64,000 nt of DNA from Emmonsiellopsis sp. PD_33 (Eukaryota > Ascomycota > Eurotiomycetes > Onygenales > Ajellomycetaceae). The stretch is taken from the NCBI GenBank assembly GCA_032988165.1, contig JANTQF010000021.1, positions 62,001 to 126,000 of the forward strand. Direction: 5' to 3'. Positions 1-13,766 of the stretch are shown in pieces; the stretch's first letter is position 1, and each line of letters starts with the position of its first letter. The translations under genes were made by a program, and so were the position numbers. Below the pieces are notes generated by a model. It ran no database searches, was not told the DNA's origin, and saw only the letters and a program-made list of their open reading frames with translations.

Positions 1-3000
1 AGGCGGAGGAGGAAACATCAAGGTGGTGGTAAGAGTGCGGCCGTTCAATGGCAGAGGTCAGTCTTTCACCCCTCACCACCCCTTGCGGACCCTGTTACAC
101 ACGCATGCAGGCGTCGCAATTCACGAATATTATATTTAGACGCCTCTGCCCATTGGGTGGACTGTAGTGATGCGTCAGGCTAATTGCGTTACTTGTGGGC
201 GCTTATAGAAATCGACCGAAAAGCAAAATGTATCGTTCAAATGAAAGGCTCGCAGACCGTGCTTGCTACACCACCAGGAGCAGAGGAAAAACTACGGAAA
301 GGCGGGAAGCAGGGCGGCGGAAGTGTCGAGGGTCCGAAAGTCTTCGCGTTCGATAAATCGTACTGGTCGTTTAACCGTAGCGATCCAAATTTCGCTGGTC
401 AGGAGGATCTCTTCAAGGATCTGGGCGCGCCGTTGCTGGACAATGCGTTTCAAGGGTACAACAACTGTATCTTCGCCTACGGGCAGACCGGATCTGGGAA
501 GTCGTATTCTATGATGGGTTATGGAGAGGAGGCTGGTGTGATCCCTAAGATTTGCAAGGACATGTTCCAACGGATCGCAGCTATACAGTCGGCAGATAAG
601 AATCTGACGTGCACGGTGGAAGTGTCGTATCTTGAAATTTACAACGAAAGAGTCAGGGATTTGCTCAATCCCGCAACCAAAGGGAATTTGAAGGTCCGAG
701 AGCATCCTTCCACCGGTCCCTACGTCGAGGATCTGGCGAAGCTCGTAGTGCGCTCGTTCCAGGAAATCGAGAATTTGATGGACGAAGGTAACAAGGCGCG
801 AACTGTTGCCGCAACCAACATGAACGAAACCTCTAGTCGATCACATGCGGTCTTTACTCTTACGGTGACGCAAAAGCGCCACGATGCAGAGACCACAATG
901 GACACTGAAAAGGTTTCCCGTATCAGTCTGGTCGATTTGGCTGGTTCGGAAAGAGCTACTTCGACTGGTGCCACTGGAGCGCGTCTCAAGGAGGGTGCCG
1001 AAATCAATCGTTCGCTCTCTACCCTTGGACGTGTTATCGCAGCGTTGGCTGATTTGTCCTCCGGCAAGAAGAAGAATGCATCGATGGTTCCATATCGAGA
1101 CTCTGTTTTGACTTGGCTACTAAAAGATTCCCTTGGTGGTAACTCTATGACGGCCATGATTGCAGCCATCTCTCCAGCAGATATCAACTACGAAGAAACC
1201 TTGAGTACCCTGCGTTATGCCGATTCTGCCAAGAGAATTAAGAACCATGCCGTGGTCAACGAGGATCCAAATGCAAGAATGATCCGAGAATTGAAGGAAG
1301 AATTGGCGCAACTCAGGAGCAAACTCGGTGGAGGAGCGGTTTCTGGTGGTGGTGCTGCAGGCGGTATCGCCGAGGAAACCTACCCTCCCGATACTCCGTT
1401 GGAGAAGCAAATGGTTTCCATTGCCCAGTCTGATGGGTCAGTCAAGAAAGTCAGCAAGGCTGAGATTGTTGAGCAGTTGAACCAGAGTGAAAAACTATAC
1501 AAAGACCTCAATCAAACCTGGGAAGAGAAATTGCAGAAAACAGAGGAAATCCATAAAGAACGTGAGGCTGCGCTTGAAGAGTTGGGCATCAGCATCGAAA
1601 AAGGCTTTGTCGGCCTGAGCACACCGAAGAAGATTCCACATCTTGTCAACCTCAGTGATGACCCGCTTCTCGCTGAATGTCTGGTATACAATATCAAACC
1701 TGGGACAACTACTGTTGGTAATGTGGATACCGCGGCAACTTCGGAAATCCGACTGAACGGCTCCAAAATACTGCATCACCACTGTAGCTTTGAAAACATC
1801 GACAACGTCGTCACCATAGTCCCCAATGAAGGTGCCGCGGTCATGGTCAACGGATTACGAATCGATAAACCCAAACGGTTACGGAGTGGGTTCAGAATTA
1901 TTCTCGGTGACTTCCATATTTTTCGATTCAACCATCCCCAGGAGGCTCGTGCTGAGAGGGTGGAACAAAGCCTCCTTCGACACTCTGTTACCACAAGCCA
2001 GCTTGGATCTCCCGCTCCGGGAAGAACACATGATAGGTCGATGAGTAAAGCCGGCTCCGAGATCGATGGGGACTCTAGCAGGGCCGAATCCCCGATGCCT
2101 TCACAACGAGGTCGAGATTCCGATTGGTTCTATGCTCGAAGGGAAGCCGCGAGTGCTATACTAGGACCGGACCAGAAAATCTCCCACCTCACTGATGACG
2201 AGCTGGATGCGTTGTTTGACGATGTGCAAAAGGCTCGTGCAGTCAGACGGGGGCGACCGGAAAGCAAACTCGTCGACATGGAAGATGATTCGGATTCACT
2301 CAGCTCTTATCCTGTGCGGGACAAGTACATGTCAAATGGAACCATTGATAATTTCTCCTTGGATACGGCTCTTACTATGCCTGGGACGCCGCGACAAGCC
2401 GAGGAAGAAGATGGCGAGGTTGACAACTCTGCGCTTCAAATGGTACGCGACGACATGCAACGACAGCTCGACAAGCAGAAAGAAGAGTATAGGGGAAAAC
2501 TGAGAGCAGCTGAATCGGTGCCCTCCGCGGACGTGGAGGAACTACGTGTGGAAAAAGATCGCATGGAAGAGGCGCTCAAATCCGCAAAGGAAGAGTTCCA
2601 GCAACAATTGAAAGAGCAAAAAGAGGCCTTTGAATCGCAGATAAAAGATATGGCGCACGCATCGCCCCAACGGATATATGAAAGTGGATTCACACAGCTC
2701 GAGCCCGAAGAGATCCCCGTGGCAAAGACGGTTTTCCTACACTGGCAGCAGCGGAATTATGTCCGTATGGCCGAATCGGTCCTCCAACACGCCTCGCTAC
2801 TCAAGGAAGCGCAAGTCATGAGCCAAATAATGGACAAGAACGTTGTCTTCCAATTCGTCATTGTTGATGTAGGCCATAATATGGCATCCTCATACGACCT
2901 TGTGCTCAATGGCATTTCGAGTGATGACGATGTGGCTTTGGAGGATGTTAAGAAACCTTGTGTCGGCGTACGGGTCATTGACTTCAAGCACAACGTTATC

Positions 3001-5112
3001 TATATCTGGTCTGTAGACAAGCTACAACGACGCGTTCAATCGATGCGGCAGATGCATCAATATATTGATCGCCCGGATTACATCCAACACTTCAAGCTTG
3101 AAAACCCTTTCTCTGAGACATGTACACCCCAGTACTCGCTGATTGGAGATGCTGATATCCCGTTAGCGGCCGTGTTCGAGTCAAGGGTGCAAGACTTTTC
3201 CGTCGAAGCCATGTCGCCATATACCCAAAGTGTTGTTGGGATAATAAAACTCTCTTTAGAACCATCTTCTGCGCAAGCCCCTTCCTCAACCCTCAAGTTT
3301 AACGTTGTTATGCATGATATGGTTGGGTTTGCGGAGCGCGAAGGTACAGATGTTCATGCTCAGCTTTTTGTCCCTGGTGTCTCGGACGAGGGTGGTGCTA
3401 CAACGACCCAAATGATCAGTGGATTTGATGAGAACCCGATTAGGTTTGAAAGCGTTCACAGCATGAGCCTACCTCTGTCGAGTCCGCGGACCGTGACTCT
3501 AAAAGTTAGCATTTATGCTTCGGTAACGTCGATGCATCTTGACAAGTTGCTTAGTTGGGATGACATGCGCGATTCGCCCGAGGCTCCACCGAAGAAAAGA
3601 AAGGCTCCCCGCATTCCTGAATCTGAATTCTACCAGGAGGAGAGGCATGATGTGTTTACACGAGTACAGATTCTTGAGCTGGCGGAGAACGGCGAGTATC
3701 TTCCTGTCGAGGTTGTGCAAAGCAGTAGTCTCGATGCTGGCACCTATCAACTCCATCAAGGATTACAACGACGCATCGTGGTGAATCTCACTCATAGCTC
3801 GACAGAGTCTTTACCATGGGAGGATATCAACGCGCTGAGAGTTGGGACCGTCCGACTCCTTGATCCATGGGGCAAAATTCCTGATGTCGACCTGAAGTCG
3901 GCCGACGTGCCTCTAAAGCTGATTCAGGAGCCAATGGTAACCGACAACGCTGATGGGACATCAAACGTGACTCTTATTGGGCAATGGGATTCGAGTCTCC
4001 ACGGGTCGCTATTGCTTGACAGGACGACTGCAGATAAATACCGCGTTCAAATATCGCTTCGCTGGAATCTAATATCTCCTCGTCTACAGGAGCCTATCAT
4101 CTTTGAGCTTGATCAGACACTGCAGATATTAGGTCGAGCTTACATTCGGCCACAGTCGATGTTTAAGCAATTTTGGAATTCAATCCGTGTTGTTCACTCC
4201 ACAGTTGGGATGTTTTCTGTCGCTGTCCGCCCCATCTCAGCCAAGCGGGCTGCCGATCTCTGGCGCATGAATACCCAAAACGACTACGTGAAGGGCGAAG
4301 AGCTGTTGACGACCTGGGCGCCCCGCAAAGTGTCCCTTATTCGGGACTTTATCGGTGCGCGAAAGCGACGGCAGCGCTTGGCCGAAATTGACGCTGCTCG
4401 TGGTGCACTTAGCACACGAAGCCTAACCCCCTTGCCAACAAATGGACGATCAACGCCGTCTCAGGGACCAGACAGCAGCGACAGAAGAGATATGCTACTC
4501 CGCAAATATCTCGACCTTTGGTCAACCAAAAAAGACCCAACGGAAATCATTCTTGTAAAAGACCATACCGAGCCCCCACAGCGCGGTGCTGCCTTTGCCA
4601 GAAAACCTTCTTCCACCACACTATCCGTCACAAGTGCTACCCCCACGGACACAACGGAAGCCTCTTCCCCCACCTTCTCTGAACCAGCCCAGCAACCGTC
4701 TAAACCCCGCTTCCTCGCCACAATCCAACACATCCCCAAAAACCCCTCTGTCCTCAAATCCGGATATCTATACACCCCTGACGACTCGAACAACCACTGG
4801 GTCCGCCGCTTCGTCGAACTCCGCCTTCCCTATCTACACATCCACTCCGTGCCGGATGGCGACGAGATCAACGCCATCAACCTGCGCAATTCCCGTGTTG
4901 ATCATGAGCCGGATTTTGCACGGCTTTTGGATGGCGGTGGTAGTAGAGATGGGGGTGGGCTTTCCATGAGGGGTCAACCGAACCTGTTCGCGGTGTATGG
5001 TACACAGAATACCTTCTTGTTCGCGGCGCGTACGGAGTCCCAGAAGGTCGAGTGGATCTTGAAGATTGATCAGGGTTACTTTAGCACCCAGGGGAATGGG
5101 GATCGGAGGTGA
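1..5112 (+). CDS. uncA: UNC-104/KIF1A-type kinesin-3 motor (5' end outside window)
   Basis: Microtubule plus-end motor for vesicles and endosomes. Two exons are visible: 1-56 (partial, beginning in the GGGGNIKVVVRVRPF strand) and 209-5112. The 57-208 intron (gt...ttatag) joins NGR to EIDRK in phase. About 1,652 residues are seen, so only a few N-terminal residues lie outside; this equals the usual length of fungal UncA. The motor domain has the P-loop GQTGSGKS, switch I NETSSRSH and switch II DLAGSERA. Next come a neck and short coiled coil, an FHA domain (TTTVGNV...GSKILHHHCSF, around residue 510-600), further coiled coil near 750-850, a long kinesin-3 body, and a C-terminal PH domain (SGYLYTPDD...NHWVRRFVEL to WILKID) for phosphoinositide cargo membranes. 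The stop is followed by a pyrimidine-rich 3' flank. Housekeeping gene, unrelated to the siderophore island. Confidence 0.94.
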
Positions 5113-5935
5113 AAGTTGTCTACACCTGCGGTTTCCTGGTATTTGTGGGTGAGAAGACATCTGTTATTCCCCATTTGTTTTATTTCATCATTATCTTTCT
5201 GCCATCTATCATGTATAAGATCTTCTTGGTCCATCTGACTCATTTCCCCCTGTTCTATCAGATCAAGTGTTTCGCTTTGCCGCTTTTTACGGTCCCAACC
5301 TAACGCCTTAATGTTTTTTATTTTGTTTTTTCAACTGCCCCCTACCTGCCTACGCTCGCATATCCATTCTTTGGCCCATTTTTAACGTCATCATTACCCC
5401 CGTCATCATCAAATCGCATGCGCATCCGTCACTCCTTTTTCCCCTGTGACTTACCCAGACCGAAAGCCTTTGGCTATGACCTACCTGTCTCTCTTTATTA
5501 TTATCTTCTTTTTTTAATTTCGTATATATACATTCCCAGCACAGACTTCCCGCTACCCTCGCCTTGGCGGTCGTCTCTAATTTGTTTGCTTTTCACATTA
5601 ACAAGATACCCCCCAGAATCAGACGGTGACTTGAGTAGACTGCTTTCTTTTGTGAGGTTTTGATTGCCCCTCCTTTTTCTTTTTGGTTTTCTTTCACGGA
5701 TATCCCATCCCTTATTTTATCTCGTCTCCTTGGCCTATCTATTTCTATCTCTATCTGCTCCACCTAATGAATGCCCACCCACAACCACATATATTGTCCG
5801 ATCTATATAAAGTCTTTCCGATGTTAGATACTTTTGCCATGTATTCGTCTGTATATATACCCTCACAAATCCATTACACCAATCATTCATCATAACCAAC
5901 ACATCCATTCCGCTTAAAGCGTAAACCCGACAATC
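5113..5935. other. Convergent intergenic region
   Basis: Between the stop codons of the kinesin (+) and the F-box-like gene (-). It is very rich in pyrimidines and T runs on the + strand and has no supportable coding region. It presumably holds the two 3' UTRs and poly(A) sites. Confidence 0.7.
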
Positions 5936-8309
5936 TCAAACAAACTCAATCACATCTTCCTCCTTCACAATCCACCACAAGATATGCTCCCTTCCCCCCT
6001 CGCTCCGATCACGTATCGTCCTCCAGGACCTGCGCCACGAATACCCCTCCGCCTCCCCCTTTCCCAACTCCCCCTCCATCTCACCAACAAACCCCAACCT
6101 CCTCGCCCGCTCCTCACTCAACACACCCACAACATACTCCACAAGCGACGCGCGCGGATGACTCCAATGCCCCCGAACCTGCGACCGATACTCCCGCCTC
6201 TCAACAAGAACACACTCCGGACCCCCCCGGAACGAAACACTGGTATCAAAATCCCACCGGAACTGGCCGAGCGCTTCCTCACTCCCATCCGAATACGTCA
6301 GCAAAATCCCCCAGACGCGCGGCAGCGATCGCGGCCCTTCGGAATTCATCACCATTATCGGTCCCTCCGACTCCTGACAGAGCGTCACGCGGGTAATGTT
6401 CCTTGCGCGCGCGCGCGTTAACTGCGCATCGTCCAGCACGGCTACGGACCACATGTTACTGTACGGCAGGTCGTAGGGGGGGCATCCCGGGGATCCGGAT
6501 TTGAATCCTCTGCCTGCTGCTGGCTCGTCGATGGCGTTGGGGGGGGGGATGGTGTTGTGCGCGCATGTCACGCCGAGGTGGGAAACGCAGGGGTCCGTGG
6601 GGTCGGGCGTGCTGTGGAATAGGCCTGTGATGAAGTTGTGGGGTGGGCTGCTGCTGCTGCTGCTGCTGTCGCTTCCGCCGTCGGAGGGGTTGATGAGGTG
6701 CCAGATTTGGGTTTTGCCGGGATCGAAGAATGTGCCGAATGAGGCGGAGCGGTTGTGGGTGGTTTTTATCTGGTTCAATTAGTGTGGGAACGCTGATAAT
6801 TGGTAAAACCTATGGCAGAATAGGGGGTATTGGCAAGAAGGGAGGGACGGAGAGGAACGGAAGGACAAACGGGTACGTACTGCAAAAGCTCTGGGGCGAT
6901 CTATGGATCGGTGCCCAGTCAGACTACGAGGGAAACACAACCATGCATCGCAAATCTGTTCCTGAGGCCCTAGCGGGAAATATTGCCAGAGGCTCTCGTC
7001 ACTATATTCAGCTCGTTGCTTCATTGTCTCCATGAACGCGTCGAATTCGGCTGTTTTACCCCTGAAGGCATGAATGCCCGTAATGGACCAGCGTGCCGCA
7101 TAGACAACTAGCCCGCGAGTTCGATTCGAGCTGTCAGGATTACTGGGTTTGAGGTTAATGTAGTCCAGTCGTGTTCGTTGGCTTGCGGCGGATGCATGCA
7201 CACCGTTCCACAACTGGAGTTGCTGAGGGTGGTTGGGGTCGCTCCACAGGCGGATTGACGGCGCAGGGGTATCTGGTTTTCTGTCCTCGGGAGATTCTGC
7301 AATGATTCCGAGGAGGAGGAATGCACGACCGCATACAAGTCCCTATTTTGTCAGCTTTGTTGGACGGAGTGGGAGAGAAAGTAACATACGTCCTCTACCC
7401 TCAGTATGGTAGTCCCGGTTAGCTCAGATATGTTCACCACATTATACCATAGACCTTCTGCTTCTTCACGGGGAATGTCTTCTCCCTTGCGTAATAGCTT
7501 TATATCCCGAGCAGCAACGCCGTCTGCTATCAATAATAGCCGATCAAAGTCGTTAGGAGGATCATAATACTCCTGGTCCTCCCTTGGCGGGCTAGAGAAG
7601 TGTGCCGGCAGCGGCTCACTGCTTATACGTCCAATATATCGCGTTCCTTGAAACGTAACTCTGGAGACATATATGCGCTTTGAAACAGCTGCCGAGATCA
7701 CAGGGAGAGGGATAGAACTCCAAGAGTTTAAATCACACTCGCGTTTATATTCGATCAGCCGCCGGACTTCGCCCAAGACAATGAGATACCAGCAAGGACC
7801 CGAGAACTCGAGTATGAGGTCCAGAATCTCGGGAGGGAACTTTGCCAGCAACTGCTGGCTGAAAACCGAGGCTAGAATATCCTTCGTAAGGGGGCTGAAT
7901 AGACCGTCCCGCGTAGACGCGATGTCTGCTTTCCTCTTGACCGCAGCGGGTACATAGGCCGGTAATAAGCTATCGATTATTTCGGTAGTATCCGCGATCA
8001 GGTCTAGGCTTGGTCTGCCACTTTTCCCATAGCTGGCCCTTAGAATTTCAAAGCATGGGCCGTGGAACCATCTGTTGAGACCGGAGTGGCAGAACTTGCA
8101 AGGCCTGTGGATTGGTGCCTTTGGGTCTGGTAAAGGCCCGGCGTGGCACGGAATATCACGGCCAGCCTGTTGCTCACAGACAGAAGTGCCTGGGGAGATT
8201 GTCAGTGTGCTATTGAGATTCTAGAGTGGGTAAGTTAGGAGAGGAAGATACCTAGAATATCCCAGCCTTCGAACGGGGGTTGCCGGCAGAGACCACACGT
8301 CGACACCAT
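5936..8309 (-). CDS. F-box-like protein with Cys-rich N-terminus
   Basis: Four exons on the minus strand, in phase throughout: 8309-8252, 8189-7390, 7342-6881 and 6769-5936, giving 717 residues. The start is the ATG of MVSTCGLCRQPPFEG. The N-terminus has CxxC-type pairs (CGLC, CKFCH), suggesting a small metal-binding segment. It is followed near residue 118 by an F-box-like motif, LLAKFPPEILDLILEFSG. The rest resembles the large Eurotiomycete family of F-box proteins with a beta-rich C-terminal part (for example VSRVTFQGTRYIGRISS). Such proteins usually recruit substrates to SCF ubiquitin ligases; the substrate is unknown. A serine run (SSSSSSS) near residue 460 is encoded by a CTG/GCT-type triplet repeat on the complementary strand. 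The last intron has a plausible alternative donor four bases away. Function is inferred from the motif alone. Confidence 0.72.
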
Positions 8310-9657
8310 TGCAAGACTTGACTCGTATTTGATATCCGCCACGGACAACTAGGGAGTATTTTTATATTGCCGGTCACAGCCATCCTATACTATACAAGTA
8401 TAGATAGTGGTGGATATGACATCTGGGGTCTGGTGTTGCCGCTGTCGTCAGAATCACTCATTCATATTTCCAGCTGGAAGTGTTAAATAACTAGTTAGAT
8501 AAATAGTTGAATAGTTACTAGTTAGTTAACTAGCCTAGAGTCCTGCCCCGTCGCCATATATCTCTCCTTAACAGGCGGCGGGGTAGATTGAAACCCCTTA
8601 ACCGCCTCCAAAAGCCCGCCTCAAGGATGAATGGTCATAGAAGCGTTGACACCTGCTTGAACACCGTGGAGGGACCGGGGCAGATCGTTGAAGGTGTCTG
8701 TAATTATATGTCGTTGAAGGCGCATAGCTGCAATTGAAGCCGAGGGAAGAATATATAATTTCTATTTACCTATTTCTGGTTATTTATTCAACCTCTCAAC
8801 CTCTCAACCACAATATCTCACCCCTATTTACCTATTTACCAGAAATAAGTAAATATTCTCCAACTACCCTTCCCGCCCACTTGTATCTCTGCGTATATTT
8901 ATATTCCCTATCCCTTATCCCCCTCAACTAACCACAAATAACTTACCCCGCCACCGTGCCCCTCCATTAAAACCCGCGCAATGACATGCAATCCACCGCC
9001 AAACTGCTCAACTACTGCATGCATGCACTTAATATAGCCTGCCCATCATTCAACCTGTCAGCGGCCGCCATGTATGTAACTAACTATGCATGTATGTTGT
9101 TCTCTAGCGCAGAGAAAGTTAGGGCTGCGATGTTTTGCTGCCCAACGGCCTTGCTTATCCTTTCTCCCACAAGAATTAAATTTGATTATTTTTTTGGTTG
9201 ACACGCATTCATTCGGTTCTATTTATTTATTCAGAAATTCCCGTTAATCCTCCTTAAGGCCTCTATCGCATTCCATCCCATCCCATCCTCTCCCCTCCTT
9301 TCCTCACCGCACCGCATGGGAAGCCCTATCCTCCCATCGTATCCAGACACCTCCGAAAATACTAGTACATAACAACTTTCCACATCCCCTGGAAACATAC
9401 CTACCTACCTAGCAGCGCCGCGTCGCTGGACCTACCTACCCTACGATTTAAACCCAAGCGAACGGCGCCTGTCTGCTTCACGAGCCATGTATCTGCGAGT
9501 TAGAGAGAGATTCACAGAGTGTACTCATATCTCCATCTATCTTTCCACTGTCCCGGAACTCCACGCTTCGCATAGCCCCTCGCGGATCCGCGGATATTCC
9601 ACCCGTCCGCCCTGCCTGGGCCTGTGTGTGTTGCCAACCGGTCGGCAAATGACCGCT

Positions 9658-9684
9658 CATGTATGTATGTATGTATGTATGTAC
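9658..9684. repeat. (ATGT)n microsatellite
   Basis: About six tandem GTAT units in non-coding DNA, directly visible. Confidence 0.9.
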
Positions 9685-10452
9685 AATGTACATAGGGCGG
9701 GCATGGAAGGTGATATGGGATAGGATAGGATAGGGGATACTCTGCAAGACAAGAGAAACAGCCAGTGCTGTCTTTATCTCTTGATATCCGTTTCCTATCC
9801 CTATCTATAGACATACCGAGATGTCTTTCCCTGACTCTGGTTTGGCTACCTATCACTTGCCATCCCACTTTGTTAACATATTAGTGGATAAGTGCCAGTG
9901 GCTATGGCCAATGTGGATGAAATGAGGGTATGTATATGCATACATGATACCAGAGAAAAGCCTGGCGATAGTGGCATTGCTGTGTTGCCTGCCCTCTATC
10001 TATGCCCCTCTCTCCTCCTAACCCTTTTGAAACCAGCACTGCATGTAACAACAGATGACGGCGACCCGAAGAGTCTAGCAAGCTGTACATCACGGCAATG
10101 CCAATAAACATCTCGCAACCGGGAGGGAAAACGGAACCAAATAGCTTACTCACAGCTGCGCGTAACGAAGCGGGGATTTGACCCCTATCTTACCCATCCA
10201 TGTATTCCTCCATCGGGTATGTATCGAATAAGAAACCAGGTAGGCGGAAAGTCTCCAAAATGAGGAGGGAGGGATTCGAACTATTACCCCGACATTTCCA
10301 ACCACACGAGAGGCTTTAGAAATGGTATGTAAGACCGAAAATCCCCACCTCCTAGTGAACTTGCTTGCTCGGATATTACCGAGCGGAGCAGCAACCAGCC
10401 AAAGAAAATCCATACAATCTAGAAGCGGGTTATATACCCAATAATAACGAGA

Positions 10453-10472
10453 AGAGAGCTATCGAGCTCTCT
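10453..10472. repeat. Perfect 8-bp hairpin
   Basis: AGAGAGCT and AGCTCTCT flank a four-base loop ATCG. The neighbouring bases continue with gagctc/agctc repeats. No T-run follows that would make it a terminator, and its role is unknown. Confidence 0.75.
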
Positions 10473-12781
10473 AGAGCTCCAGCTCCACTCGTAGATTAAT
10501 AGCTAGCTCAAGCTGTCAAGAAGATTCCAAACGAATCATCTCGAAAAGTCTGAGGACCGGGTAAGCAGACTAATCAAGGTATGGTAATACGGGAAATATG
10601 GAGGTGAGTATCTGTGGGGAAGGGGAAGGGGGGTGGCGAGACACGCTCAACGCATGGCTATTTGCTCGTTTCGTCGTGAAAGGATCGGGTCGGATCCTCG
10701 CGTGCCGCTGGCTCTCCTCTCCTTTCTTTTGACCGGAGGAGTGAGCGACTTGACTGGCTCTTAGCCACGGAGGGAAAGTCACGAGAGTGAAACTCCATGC
10801 GGGCGTAGACTGGGGTTACTATTTAGTGAAGGATGGGGTAGGCGGCATGGTTTTGCGTCGAGGGAAAGGGGTGGGATATGAACGAATGATCAGTAGATGA
10901 TATAAGTGGAGGTGCAGTCGTGTCCATCCATTTGCTGGCGCCTGTAGGCCAGGTCCTAGGATTGCACATTGGAGGCTGCCAGACATGGTGATTGGACTGG
11001 ATTGGATGCCCCGTCTTCCTACCGTTCGAAGGCTCGCTGGTAGCCAGCCAACCAACCTTCTCCCCCGTGCTCATTGTACAGTAATTGCGCAGCCTGCGGC
11101 AGACGGGCGGGGGCGGGTCGGGGCCCACAGTCCGCAGTTGGGTAATAATAACATCATCTGGCAGATACTTGTACTAGTACATGTACGTACGGCGGGCCGA
11201 TGCAGAACATAGCCATACGCACCCGCTACATAGAAGCAGATCATGCAGGCAGCTAAGCCCTGAGTAGACTCGCAGCCCCGGACGTGAGATGGAAGCCAAG
11301 GCGCCGTGTCGTCGAATCGCACCGCGGTTTCTTGGGTATCTGTTTAGAGCCTCTGGTGTATCTGGCATGTCACTGGTAGGTCACGCTGCGCCAGAGTGAG
11401 GTAGCAGGACGGAGTCACATAGCCATGGACCGCCCCGATGTGCTCTGGCATGGGTTGGCTGGCCAGTCGGAGGGTTGAGTGGGTAAGTTGGGTGTTGATG
11501 AGCGGGATGTCCCTTTTATCTAGTAAGTAATGAGACTGGTGGCGGATCAGAGGGGTTGGGGAGGCGGACTGTAGGGGCCCGACTGGTGACAATCTCTCGG
11601 TTTGTTTTATGGGAAACCTTTCTCGCTCCCTGTCAGTGATAATCCTGTGAAGGTAGGTATCGATCATTGGACTGGACCCTTACATTCCTGGCTCCTTTCC
11701 CCGATCCAGCCCCCACACCACGGCGTCTAGACACCCATAACAAGACAAGGAAACCGGGGCTCTTGTCTCATAGTCAATCCAATACCACAACCAAAGCCAA
11801 CCACAGCAAGCTTCATCGCGAATGCGCACTCGACTCAAAGCTGAAACGAAACCAACCCCTAAATAGTCCATCTGAGAAGGCGATGTGACGGGACTGTGGT
11901 ATTGACGGGTCGGGGATGGTAGCTCGATACCATTGAAGGGATGATGGGCTGGCCATCCCCGAACATTCCCGCAGACATAAACAGATAGTAAACCGATATG
12001 CCGAGCTCATGAAGGCGACGAATATCACGTTTTGTCCAGGCTTGTGGGGATGGTTGCAAGGCTCACTCACTCACTCTCAAATCCAATCCCAAACCGGAGG
12101 GGACAGTGGCTGGCTTAAAACCATGCCCCTGACTATCCATCGCCTCTTCTTGAGGGCTCCGTTTTCCATCGTTATCCCACGGCTGTCATGCCACAGGACA
12201 AGACAATCCTCCGCTCCAAACGGGGGGTATGCTAGTGACCAATCCATCCATCCATCCACCATCACGGCGTAGGGAAAAAGCAGAGAATAAACAAATAGAA
12301 GAAAATAGCAAATCCCGGCACGCTTATCCCCATAGATTAAGAACATGGAGTAGCATAAAGTAAGGAAAAACCATAGGTAGATAGATAGATGGACTTGGTC
12401 CAATTGAATCGAATGAAAGCTTGCTCAAGTTGCTCCAACTCCTTGCTCCCGCGACCAGTAGTAACTCAACGAAGACCGTGCTTGATCGGTTGACAGGGCG
12501 GGGAGACATATTGCATCATATCATATCATATCGTATTGTATATGTATATAGATATCTATGTATCTATATACCTGACAATGGCGATTCATCACCATCGCGG
12601 AAGAAACGAGGAGGTTGGCTGTTGTTGTTGGTTGGTTGAAAGTCACGTGGGGTTTGTACCACCTGGAGCCCGGGGACTTGATGGGAGGTGAATGGGGTTT
12701 TTTCTATTTTATTTATTTAAAGAGGGGTTTAATCTGCTATTATATAGTTATATCATCAAAGGGGAATTCATTCAGTCATGC

Positions 12782-12833
12782 TGATGGATAAATAAATAGA
12801 TAGATAGATAAATAGATGAATAGGTAGATAGAT
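12782..12833. repeat. Imperfect (GATA)n/(AATA)n microsatellite
   Basis: A run of ataa/atag/gata units in the HapB 3' flank. The GATA copies here lack the ATC prefix of the iron-regulator motif and are simple sequence. Confidence 0.85.
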
Positions 12834-12954
12834 GTTTACAATGAATTCTCCAAATATATCTAAAAAGGCCCAGAAAGAAAGGAAACTGTTTCTTGATAAA
12901 CTTGGTTGAATAAATAAGAAACCAATGCATGGAATGAAGCATGAGAATAGCAAT

Positions 12955-12983
12955 GATAATAATAATAATAATAATAATAATAA
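12955..12983. repeat. (AAT)n microsatellite
   Basis: Nine to ten tandem AAT units in non-coding DNA. Confidence 0.9.
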
Positions 12984-13766
12984 CCAATTTTTCTTTTAGA
13001 AAACCCCCTCCATCCTTGCCTTGCTATGAAGTAACCACTAGCAGAAACAAAATGCAGAAATATGAGGGATGGATGGATGGATGAATGGATAGATGAATAG
13101 GTAAATGCAGTCTGACTTAATTTTAAACAGGTAGAGAAAAGTAAACAAGAAAAAAGAAAAGAGAAAACAAGCGTAAAATCAAATAGATATCAATGGTTCC
13201 GCAACGAAGCGTTGGCGTGTATGCCGTGGTAGTAATATATAGATCCATCCTGTGGGAAAAGGGAAGGAAAAAAAAAAAAAAGAGATAGGTCATACAAAAA
13301 ACAAAAGCAAAAAATTGAGCAGGGAAGGGTAACGGAACTATTTACCCCAGCCAACCTTAACGCACCCCAACCAACAAAGACAAGGAAAAGACGGGAAGAA
13401 ATTTGACAATGATATTAAAAAGATGACCGTTGAAGAAAGAAAGGCAACAATGGACTAAGACAACGCATGGAATGACGTATGAGAGAAGTTGGCTTCCAGG
13501 TATAATAATAACGAGAAAAAAAACACAGACAGGCTTTAAAACAAAAATCGATCAAGCAGGCGTTCCGCGGTACACCGAACAGCAAAAACACGATAGAAAA
13601 TCCCATTCCAAGCAAGCAAGATCAATCAGTCGCTCCCAAAACATAGCGTATCATACCCATAAGTAAAGCAAAGCAATTCAAGTCCTATCAAGCTGTTTGC
13701 GCAACTCTGAACATGGCATAACTCATACCGAAACCTACCGCCTATCGAGACAAGAAAACGATGCCA

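Larger units (their letters stand above)
8310..13766. other. 5.4 kb gene-poor region
   Basis: Upstream of the F-box-like gene and downstream of HapB. Reading both strands I see no ORF with coding character: all are short and lack family motifs. The stretch holds the F-box-like promoter (8310 onward, with AT-rich tagtta repeats near 8480-8540), several microsatellites, a perfect hairpin at 10453-10472 and A-rich sequence near 13.26 kb that is probably the HapB 3' flank. A non-coding RNA is possible but not supported by anything I can read. Confidence 0.6.

Noticed and set aside
292..705. Minus-strand open frames inside the kinesin gene
   Set aside because: Shadows of a strongly conserved motor domain.
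10261..10351. tRNA-like remnant on the minus strand
   Set aside because: Acceptor-like arms (GAGGTGG/CCTCCTC), a B-box-like TTCGAATCC and a following T4 run are present, but the T stem is mismatched and no D arm or anticodon arm can be drawn. At best a decayed pseudo-tRNA. A second B-box-like GGGTCAAATCC near 10,175 also lacks a cloverleaf.
12782..13100. Many GATA/GATAG repeats as regulator sites
   Set aside because: They are microsatellite units without the ATC prefix or the final AA of the iron-repressor consensus.
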